Origin: an uncultured Acetatifactor sp.
GTDB lineage: Bacteria; Bacillota; Clostridia; Lachnospirales; Lachnospiraceae
DNA: 8,446 nucleotides
Direction of reading: 5' to 3'
NCBI GenBank assembly: GCA_934402315.1
Contig: CAKRTS010000034.1
Span: forward strand, 1 to 8,446
Shown: positions 1 to 5,368 of the stretch, piece by piece
Numbering within the stretch: the stretch's first letter is position 1
How the letters are laid out: every line of letters starts with the position of its first letter
Notes under the pieces: generated by a model
The model's database searches: none
Told to the model about the DNA's origin: nothing
What the model saw: only the letters and a program-made list of their open reading frames with translations
Made by a program: the position numbers and the translations under genes

Positions 1-174
1 TGCCAGAAATTATCTGGCATTACTGTTTTTTGAGCTGTCTCTTTCGAGACATCGTTCTCTGAATAATTCTTGCGGGTCAAACCCGCATTTGGAATTTTCA
101 GGGTTGCATTACTGTTTATTTGTCAAGGAACATTTGCTGTTTTTGTGTTGTTTGTTTTTGTCTCACGCGACAGC
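1..174 (-). ncRNA. Candidate structured small RNA or long mRNA leader
   Basis: This AT-rich stretch is transcribed leftward from the promoter at 181-209; the inferred start is near 174. Read on the minus strand it can form several helices. A 43-nt hairpin at 101-59 has paired blocks CTGAA/TTCAG, AATTC/GAATT and TGCGGGT/ACCCGCA. A hairpin at 51-36 is TGTCTC-GAAA-GAGACA, with a GNRA tetraloop. The last hairpin, at 19-1, is TGCCAG/CTGGCA. The first transcribed bases, AGCTGTC (175-169), are complementary to GACAGCT (39-33), so the ends could pair as an alternative to the GAAA hairpin. The GAAA loop exists only on the minus strand, which fits the promoter direction. The minus strand has only very short open frames here. 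I recognise no known riboswitch or T-box core. It may be a stand-alone RNA ending in a terminator at the window edge, or a 5' leader of a gene outside the window. Pairings are seen; function is inferred. Confidence 0.45.
17..117. repeat. 12-nt direct repeat, two copies
   Basis: GCATTACTGTTT occurs at 17-28 and again at 106-117, 89 nt apart. On the transcribed minus strand both read AAACAGTAATGC. The copy at 17-28 overlaps the 5' arm of the hairpin at the window edge and is preceded on the minus strand by a run of A. If that hairpin continues to the left as a longer stem, both copies could compete for the same partner strand. Confidence 0.6.
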
Positions 175-180
175 TTATTT

Positions 181-209
181 ACAATATCACAAGATATATG
201 TGGTGTCAA
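181..209 (-). promoter_or_regulatory. Strong sigma-A-type promoter, leftward
   Basis: On the minus strand a consensus -35 TTGACA (209-204) is followed by a 17-nt spacer and a -10 TATTGT (186-181). Directly upstream, at about 213-250, lies a run of A and T tracts resembling an UP element. It fires away from the cvpA-like gene and into 1-174, so it serves the candidate RNA and whatever lies left of the window. No convincing intrinsic terminator separates it from the gene ending at 273, so read-through from that gene is possible. Confidence 0.7.
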
Positions 210-272
210 CACTTTTTTTAAAATAATTTTTATTTTTTGTTTTTTCTTGTTTTTCAGTTCCCCAAAAAGGCT

Positions 273-788
273 TCAGACCGTGCCTCCCAAATACCTCGCA
301 AGCAGATCTTCTATTGCACTTCTCAGGTAATTATGGCTGTAGAACCAGCTCAATATCTCACTTTCCTGTGTATAGGACAATATGATCTGGCCCACAGCGC
401 CCAGTTCAAGCTTCCAGATAAGGAAATAAAGTGTCCACAGAAAGAGCACGACTTCGGCAGCTCCGAATACAATGCCGAGAATTTTATCCAAAAAGCTGAT
501 AATCGGGAGCTTTACCACAAGCTTTGCCGAGAAAAACACAACGCCCAGCAGATGATGTACAATCCCGAGGAGCGCAAGCAGAATAACCGCGATGATGACC
601 CGGAAAATCTCGCCCCTCTGATAGCCTCCTATGCCGTTTGCCAGAAGCGCCACCACCGCACTGAGCACAAGCAGCGATATCAGGGAAATGATTTCCTTTA
701 CCATCCCCTTTTTATAACCATCTATCACCTTGTATACAGTAAAAACAACAACAATCACCAATAACACATTAATTTTCATCCTTATCAC
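273..788 (-). CDS. cvpA: CvpA-family membrane protein
   Basis: A 171-residue integral membrane protein of the CvpA (colicin V production) family, which acts in the cytoplasmic membrane; family members are linked to envelope homeostasis, but the molecular activity is not settled. Four hydrophobic segments are visible, at about residues 6-20, 33-54, 62-86 and 103-125. The family-typical GYKKG follows helix 1 (residues 24-28), and the D-x3-G-x3-G pattern (D101, G105, G109) opens helix 4. The C-terminal 45 residues are polar and probably soluble. The start is uncertain: GTG at 788 has GGAAGG 4 nt upstream, while ATG at 779 (three codons later, 168 residues) lies 13 nt from the same site. The gene is last in the minus-strand run, 25 nt after the DUF5711-like gene, and is probably co-transcribed with it. 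No clear terminator follows. Confidence 0.8.
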   Translation of the reverse strand: MIRMKINVLLVIVVVFTVYKVIDGYKKGMVKEIISLISLLVLSAVVALLANGIGGYQRGEIFRVIIAVILLALLGIVHHLLGVVFFSAKLVVKLPIISFLDKILGIVFGAAEVVLFLWTLYFLIWKLELGAVGQIILSYTQESEILSWFYSHNYLRSAIEDLLARYLGGTV

Positions 789-813
789 ACGCCCTTCCGC
801 TAATTATGCTTTT

Positions 814-2010
814 TTATCTCAACTGTATCGTATCCATGGAGTCTTCTGTCACCAGCAGATACCTGTACGCTCTGCCTGTCGGCAGCACCAGTTTTACCGG
901 TTTCGTAAATTCACCGTTAAACTTTTCCACCCCATCCAGCGTCGTAATGACGCATTGCATCTCATTATACGCAATAAACTTGTCCTGTTCAAAGAAAATG
1001 TCCGTGTAATCGATGTCCAGATAAAAGCTTCCTATGCTGTTCGCCGCGGCATCATACACATCCATTCTGAAACGCTTGTCCTCCTTTTCCGAACGGAATA
1101 CCAACCCTATGTACTTGTCGTTATAAAACACCGACTGGATCTCTTCATTCAGGGCATACCACGCCGCCTCTACCGGGATATGTCCGCCGGAATAGATCAT
1201 CAGTCTGTTATCGCCTACAGCAAACGCCGTGCTGTCGTTCATGAACTGTACCTGCGGCACCAGCATGTCCGTGTACGAGTAAACGCTCACCATGTGGTCG
1301 TTGGCATTCTCGCCGATAGGACCGAAGTTGTAAAATGCAATGTTTGTCTTCAATGTCCCGGCATCCACATACCAGTATGACACACATAGCAGCTCGCCGC
1401 CCGGCGAAAGACTGATCGCCGCAGGATAGCCGGAGCCATTCATGCGTGCTTCTCCCCTGTAGCTCTCCTTCCCCGCCGGGTCATAGGTTGTAATCACCGC
1501 GACATCCGTTCCGTCAAGAATGGCCGTCACATATCCCCCCTGCGATACGGCAATATTCCTGATCGGCATTGTCGTCGTAATCTGGGTCAGCTGTTTTTCC
1601 GTATTCGCCGTATAAATATTACGTCCATTATACTCGGCGATCGCTGTCGTTCCATTGCACAACGCCAGTTTTATGTCCTGAATCTCATAGTTCTGGTTCC
1701 ATGTTACATTTCCTTTTGTATCTGTACAGTGCGCTCCATCCTTACTGTATGTCAGGATCGCATCACCGAGCCTGATGTCGAAAGAGCCGGAGACGCTTTC
1801 CCTCGCCATCGAGGAAATCACATCATAGTCCGTGTATACATGCCGCCTATACTGTATCACAACCAACACTGCAAGAGCAACCGCTACAAGGATCAGAAGT
1901 ATGATCCGGTACACATGTGCCAGCTTATGCTTGACGATCTTCTCTTTATAGCCCTCCTGCTTCCGCTCCCGCTTTTCTTTCTCTTTCATATAGCTTCTGA
2001 TGTCTGCCAT
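814..2010 (-). CDS. DUF5711-like single-pass membrane protein with repeat-rich outer domain
   Basis: A 398-residue protein of unknown function. The first 33 residues are strongly basic (KEKEKRERK) and should stay in the cytosol. One membrane helix follows at about residues 35-53, then about 345 residues that should lie outside. This part has recurring short strand patterns such as AVITTYDP, ISLSPGGELLCVSYWY, QSVFYNDKYIGLVF and CVITTLDG, suggesting a beta-propeller-like fold. Size, topology and this pattern fit the DUF5711 family of Clostridia as I remember it; the match is from memory. No catalytic motif is seen. The ATG at 2010 has GGAGG 4 nt upstream and is preferred to an in-frame GTG at 2043, which lacks a ribosome site. 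The gene lies 56 nt after the LysM gene. That gap contains a TGGTAAAAT (extended -10-like) without a good -35, so a weak internal promoter is possible. Confidence 0.72.
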   Translation of the reverse strand: MADIRSYMKEKEKRERKQEGYKEKIVKHKLAHVYRIILLILVAVALAVLVVIQYRRHVYTDYDVISSMARESVSGSFDIRLGDAILTYSKDGAHCTDTKGNVTWNQNYEIQDIKLALCNGTTAIAEYNGRNIYTANTEKQLTQITTTMPIRNIAVSQGGYVTAILDGTDVAVITTYDPAGKESYRGEARMNGSGYPAAISLSPGGELLCVSYWYVDAGTLKTNIAFYNFGPIGENANDHMVSVYSYTDMLVPQVQFMNDSTAFAVGDNRLMIYSGGHIPVEAAWYALNEEIQSVFYNDKYIGLVFRSEKEDKRFRMDVYDAAANSIGSFYLDIDYTDIFFEQDKFIAYNEMQCVITTLDGVEKFNGEFTKPVKLVLPTGRAYRYLLVTEDSMDTIQLR

Positions 2011-2066
2011 ATTGCCTCCGAATTGCCCTGTTGAGTATATCACGGATATTTTACCATAGATTGTAC

Positions 2067-3260
2067 TTACTGTGGTAACAAAATTTTCTGTCCGATCTTA
2101 ATGTCATCGGGATTGCTGATATGGTTCAAAGCACAGATTTCCGCCACCCGTTCATCACTTCCGTATTTCGTCATGCAGATTCCAATCAAGGTATCTCCCT
2201 TTTGTATCGTATAGGATGCCGGCGCCGGGGTCGGAACCGGTGTTGGTTCCGGGGTTGCTTCCGGAGTCGGTTCCGGGGTTGGCGCCGGGGTTGGTTCCGG
2301 TGTCGGTTCGGGTGTAGGCTCAGCGGTCGGCTCCGCGGCAGCCTCCTGAGTTTCCCCCGGTATAGCGGTCGGTTCGGCTTCATCCGCAGACTGCGGAAGC
2401 TCCTCCGGTACTTGTCCGCCCGCCTGTTCCGCAGCAGCCTCGTTTTCTTTTCTGATGGCATCCGCCAGCTTGTCCTCCGCGACAATCGTTCCTACCTGAA
2501 CTGACCCATTCGTCACCGGGATGGCATCCGGCAGCTGTCTGGAGGTGATTTCATCCATCATCTGTCTGGCTGCCGCCTGCAATTCCCCCAGCTTTTCACC
2601 GCTGTTCAGGGTCGTCAGTCCTGCAACACACAGCAAGGCAAATACCGCTGCGGCAGTCAGCTTCATCTGGCGCAGCTTTGTGTCTGCCGGTTTCACAGAC
2701 CGCTCCGCCATAGCCCGCCTATTCTCCCGATACCCGCTTGCAGCCCCCGCCTTCTGTCTCCGCTCCTCCTGTCTCCGCTTGACGACTTCGTATTTTTCCT
2801 GATCGAATTCCTCCGGTTTTACCTCCTCCTGCCTCTCTGCAAGCATAAATTGCAGCATACAGTCATTTTTTTCATAGAACTGTGCATATCCTGCTATGTA
2901 TCTGCAGACTCCCTGCTCATATACCTGAAAGCCCTCTACCATCTCTCCGTTCAGCATCCGGTAACCGAGGAATTCGTATTCCGCAAAATATTTTTTTCTC
3001 GCCTTTTCCGCCTCCTGCAGAACTGCCTGCGAAAGATGTCTTGTCTCCCGCTGTAGGAAATTCAGCTTACATGCCCCGTAGAAAAACAGGTAGGTGATAC
3101 CTGCCTCTTCCTTCCTCACTCCGTACATTCCGACGGCAAGGCTCTTGTCGAGGGCATGTCCATTTAATTGCTTTATATAAGATATGACATAATCCTCAAC
3201 ATAAATCTTGCAGCCCTGATTCGCTTCACCGATCTGCGTAATATTTTTTGGTAATTCCAT
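2067..3260 (-). CDS. Single-pass membrane protein with C-terminal LysM domain
   Basis: A 397-residue protein that probably ties the cell wall to the cytosol. Residues 1-140 form a soluble domain I do not recognise. Residues 141-195 are highly charged (EERRQ and RENRR stretches, possible coiled coil). One membrane helix lies at 201-219. An outside stalk (220-310) runs into a Pro-Thr-Glu-rich linker (311-347). The C-terminus (349-396) is a LysM domain, with YTIQKGDTLIGICMTKYG at the start and NPDDIKIGQKILLPQ at the end. LysM domains bind N-acetylglucosamine in peptidoglycan. No signal-peptidase or lipobox site is seen, so the order is cytosol, membrane, wall. The start at 3260 is set by AAAGGAGG 7 nt upstream; an in-frame ATG at 3293 lies before that site. 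The gene follows galM by 97 nt, and the ribosome site sits inside an inverted repeat. No hydrolase domain is visible. Confidence 0.85.
   Translation of the reverse strand: MELPKNITQIGEANQGCKIYVEDYVISYIKQLNGHALDKSLAVGMYGVRKEEAGITYLFFYGACKLNFLQRETRHLSQAVLQEAEKARKKYFAEYEFLGYRMLNGEMVEGFQVYEQGVCRYIAGYAQFYEKNDCMLQFMLAERQEEVKPEEFDQEKYEVVKRRQEERRQKAGAASGYRENRRAMAERSVKPADTKLRQMKLTAAAVFALLCVAGLTTLNSGEKLGELQAAARQMMDEITSRQLPDAIPVTNGSVQVGTIVAEDKLADAIRKENEAAAEQAGGQVPEELPQSADEAEPTAIPGETQEAAAEPTAEPTPEPTPEPTPAPTPEPTPEATPEPTPVPTPAPASYTIQKGDTLIGICMTKYGSDERVAEICALNHISNPDDIKIGQKILLPQ
2220..2330 (-). repeat. Degenerate tandem repeat coding the Pro-Thr-Glu linker
   Basis: About 110 bp of short degenerate repeats (on the plus strand, variations of GGTTCCGGGGTTGG) encode residues 311-347 of the LysM protein, chiefly PTPE, PTPA and PTPV units. 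Such extended, proline-rich linkers usually carry a binding domain through the cell wall. The near-identical units could slip and change linker length between strains; this is an inference. Confidence 0.75.
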
Positions 3261-3262
3261 AA

Positions 3263-3316
3263 AAAAACCTCCTTTGCCGATACCGTAAATCATAGCATCG
3301 ACACAAGGAGGTTTTT
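3263..3316 (-). promoter_or_regulatory. Inverted repeat burying the LysM-gene ribosome site
   Basis: Minus-strand AAAAACCTCCTT (3316-3305) is perfectly complementary to AAGGAGGTTTTT (3274-3263), a 12-bp stem around a 30-nt loop. The 3' arm contains the GGAGG ribosome site of the LysM gene and ends 2 nt before its ATG. The 5' arm, CCTCCTT, matches the anti-Shine-Dalgarno end of 16S rRNA. The T-run after the GGAGG arm also makes it resemble an intrinsic terminator. It may therefore reduce read-through from galM, hide the ribosome site, or both. The loop holds a second, weaker pairing (CGAT/ATCG). Confidence 0.55.
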
Positions 3317-3357
3317 AGTATTCTTTGTCAGTTGAAACCCAGAAAAATTCGACAAAC

Positions 3358-4410
3358 TTAGCAGGTCTCAAATTTGTATACAGTCACGGAATCATACTCT
3401 CTACCCTCTCCGAAGACACAGGAAGGGAACTGCGGCTTATTTGCAGAATCCGGATAATACTGCGTCTCCAGACACAGCCCCATACGGGGCCCGTACTCCG
3501 CTCCGTTCTTTCCCTTCTGGGGGGAGATAAAATTACCTGCATAGAACTGAACTCCGGGCAGTGTCGTATACGCCTTCATGACCCTGCCGCTCTTCGGCGA
3601 GACAACCGTCGCAAAATGATGAAGCTCTCCATTGTCCTTCCATCCGTTAATCACCCAGTTATGGTCATAACCGCCCGCAAACTGCAGCTGTTCAAACGCC
3701 GCGTCAATATCCCTGCCCACAGGCTTTTTCTCTGTAAAGTCCATCGGCGTCCCGGCAACTGCCGCAATCTCGCCAGTCGGAATAGACCCCGAATCCGAGG
3801 GGGTAAAGGCAGAGGCATCCAACCAGAGCTCATGCTCCAGAATTTTACCGCTGTCATGCCCGTTCAGATTGAAGTAACTGTGGTTCGTCAGATTGAGAAT
3901 CGTCCTCTTGTCACTCGTTCCATGGTAATGGATGCGAAGACTGTTTTCCTCGTCAAGACGGTACTCCACGGAAATTTTCTTGTTTCCCGGGAAGCCCATA
4001 TTGCCGTCGGTGTCCTCCAGCGAAAAAAGCACACCGTCCTCCAACACCTCCGCATTCCAGAGCTTTTTATGGTAGCCGTTTTCCATGTGGCTGTGCAGGT
4101 TGTTGACCCCATCGTTTACATCCAGCTGATAGGTAGTTCCGTCAATCGTATAGCTCGCATTTCCGATACGGTTTGCGCTCGGCCCGATCACTGCGCCGAA
4201 AAAGCTCGGATTCTTCATGTAATCCTCCGCGCGGTCAAAGCCCAGTACGACATCATCCTTTTTCCCCTGCGCATCGGGAACAATAATCCTTACAATGATT
4301 GCACCAAGGTCTGTCACGGACACCTCCATGCCTTTTTCGTTCGTCAGAGTGTATAATGTAACCTCTCTTCCGTCCGGATATGTTCCAAATGAACTCTTCT
4401 TCACTGCCAT
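3358..4410 (-). CDS. galM: Aldose 1-epimerase (galactose mutarotase)
   Basis: A 350-residue cytosolic enzyme that interconverts alpha and beta anomers of sugars such as galactose and glucose, feeding the Leloir and glycolytic routes. The full length matches the family. Visible signature residues are GPSANRIG (77-84, with R81), NNLHS (103-107, H106), the catalytic-acid histidine in NLTNHSYFNL (H177), GYDHN (D249) and the catalytic-base glutamate in CLETQYYPDS (E315). After H106 the usual GG is replaced by SH, a small deviation in the substrate loop. The ATG at 4410 has AAGGAG 8 nt upstream. The gene begins 16 nt after the recR stop, so it is probably part of the pfkA-dnaX-ybaB-recR transcript. 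The only other sugar gene nearby is pfkA, and no gal genes are present. Exact sugar preference cannot be read from the sequence. Confidence 0.93.
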   Translation of the reverse strand: MAVKKSSFGTYPDGREVTLYTLTNEKGMEVSVTDLGAIIVRIIVPDAQGKKDDVVLGFDRAEDYMKNPSFFGAVIGPSANRIGNASYTIDGTTYQLDVNDGVNNLHSHMENGYHKKLWNAEVLEDGVLFSLEDTDGNMGFPGNKKISVEYRLDEENSLRIHYHGTSDKRTILNLTNHSYFNLNGHDSGKILEHELWLDASAFTPSDSGSIPTGEIAAVAGTPMDFTEKKPVGRDIDAAFEQLQFAGGYDHNWVINGWKDNGELHHFATVVSPKSGRVMKAYTTLPGVQFYAGNFISPQKGKNGAEYGPRMGLCLETQYYPDSANKPQFPSCVFGEGREYDSVTVYKFETC

Positions 4411-4426
4411 ATGTATCTCTCCTTCC

Positions 4427-5023
4427 CTATAATTCCACGCGGCCCTCCAGCGCGCGCAGCAACGTCACTTCATCAATGTACTCCAGATCGCCGCCCACCG
4501 GCACACCGCTTGCGATTCTGGTCACCTTAATTCCCGTGGGCTTTACCATCTTGCTGATATACATTGCCGTCGTTTCCCCCTCGAGGCTTGAATTGGTCGC
4601 AATGATAACCTCCTCCACATCTCCCTGCAGACGCTCGATCAGCTCCTTGAGCTTAATGTCTCCCGGGCCGATTCCGAGCATAGGGGAAATGGCGCCGTGC
4701 AGGACATGGTACACCCCTTCGTAGCGCCCGGTCTTCTCATAAGCGGCAAGGTCTCTGGTATTCTCCACCACCATGATCTGCTTGTGATTCCGGTTTTTAT
4801 TTGCACAGACCGGACAGATCTCCCGATCCGTCAGCGTAAAGCACTCCTTGCAGTACCGCACATTCGCCTTTGCCTCAATAATCGTGTTTGCAAGCCTGTT
4901 TACCTTATCCTGCGGCATATTGATTAGATAAAAAGCAAGCCTCTGTGCGGATTTATTTCCGATTCCCGGAAGTGCCGCCAGCTCCTCTATTAACTTATTG
5001 ATATGTCCGCTGTAAAGCTCCAT
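4427..5023 (-). CDS. recR: Recombination mediator protein RecR
   Basis: A 198-residue cytosolic DNA repair protein. RecR works with RecO (and RecF) to load RecA on single-stranded DNA at gaps and stalled forks. The family order is intact: a helix-hairpin-helix at residues 18-34 ([14 protein letters not shown]), a four-cysteine zinc site (C58, C61, C70, C73), a Toprim domain from about residue 82 (VVENTRDL, E87) through [27 protein letters not shown] (E148, E150), and the conserved end [16 protein letters not shown]. Length is normal. Its ATG overlaps the ybaB stop as TAATG, giving translational coupling. The nearest GGGAGG lies 12 nt upstream, rather far, so coupling probably matters. The neighbourhood dnaX-ybaB-recR is a classic conserved order. 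Confidence 0.97.
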   Translation of the reverse strand: MELYSGHINKLIEELAALPGIGNKSAQRLAFYLINMPQDKVNRLANTIIEAKANVRYCKECFTLTDREICPVCANKNRNHKQIMVVENTRDLAAYEKTGRYEGVYHVLHGAISPMLGIGPGDIKLKELIERLQGDVEEVIIATNSSLEGETTAMYISKMVKPTGIKVTRIASGVPVGGDLEYIDEVTLLRALEGRVEL

Positions 5024-5367
5024 TAGAAGGGCAGCCCTCCCAATCCTCCGGTCATCTTGCCCATCAGCTCCGTGCTCGCCTCATCCGCCTGCCGCATTGC
5101 TTCATTTACCGCAGCAACAACAGCATCCTGCAGCGTCTCAATGTCCTCCGGGTCTACAATCTCCTCGGAAAGCGTCAGACGCAGAACCTCCTTCTTGCCG
5201 TTTACGGCAACTTCAACCGCACCGCCGCCTGTCTTTGCGACAAATTCCTTGGTCTCCAGTTCCTTCTGACCCTCCTCCATCTGTCTCTGCATGCGCTGTG
5301 CCTGCTTCATCAGATTGCTCATGTTACCGGGCATTCCGCCTCCGGGAAATCCACCTCTTTTTGCCAT
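5023..5367 (-). CDS. ybaB: YbaB/EbfC family nucleoid-associated protein
   Basis: A 114-residue DNA-binding protein that works as a dimer and is thought to act in nucleoid organisation or with the RecR/DnaX machinery. It has a Gly- and Met-rich N-terminus (residues 5-16) and a long amphipathic helix (about 17-45, [20 protein letters not shown]). The family core follows: [20 protein letters not shown], then [16 protein letters not shown] and a C-terminal helix with AVNEAMRQA. The MAKRGG start at 5367 is chosen because AGGAGG lies 9 nt upstream; the upstream in-frame ATGs (5400, 5397) fall inside dnaX and have no such site. It begins 1 nt after the dnaX stop and overlaps recR by 1 nt. Confidence 0.95.
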   Translation of the reverse strand: MAKRGGFPGGGMPGNMSNLMKQAQRMQRQMEEGQKELETKEFVAKTGGGAVEVAVNGKKEVLRLTLSEEIVDPEDIETLQDAVVAAVNEAMRQADEASTELMGKMTGGLGGLPF

Positions 5368-5368
5368 T

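Noticed and set aside
203..212. GTG/CAC hairpin followed by seven T as a plus-strand terminator
   Set aside because: Three base pairs are too few, and the bases are better explained as the -35 and upstream tract of the minus-strand promoter.
70..330. Plus-strand open frame in the left intergenic region
   Set aside because: A hydrophobic, Phe-rich translation of T-rich DNA without a ribosome site or promoter; it covers the minus-strand promoter and structured RNA instead.
730..1380. Long plus-strand open frame opposite the DUF5711-like gene
   Set aside because: It lies antisense to a well-supported gene, has no ribosome site, and its translation shows no family features. The same holds for the plus-strand frames at 3325-4356, 5540-6535 and 7491-8090.
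2186..2485. Second minus-strand frame rich in Arg and Pro inside the LysM gene
   Set aside because: It is a frame-shifted reading of the Pro-Thr repeat; low complexity follows from the repeat itself.
5028..5038. AGGGC/GCCCT palindrome at the end of ybaB near the recR ribosome site
   Set aside because: A loop of one base cannot form the full stem, and the bases are explained by the Gly-Leu-Pro codons of YbaB.
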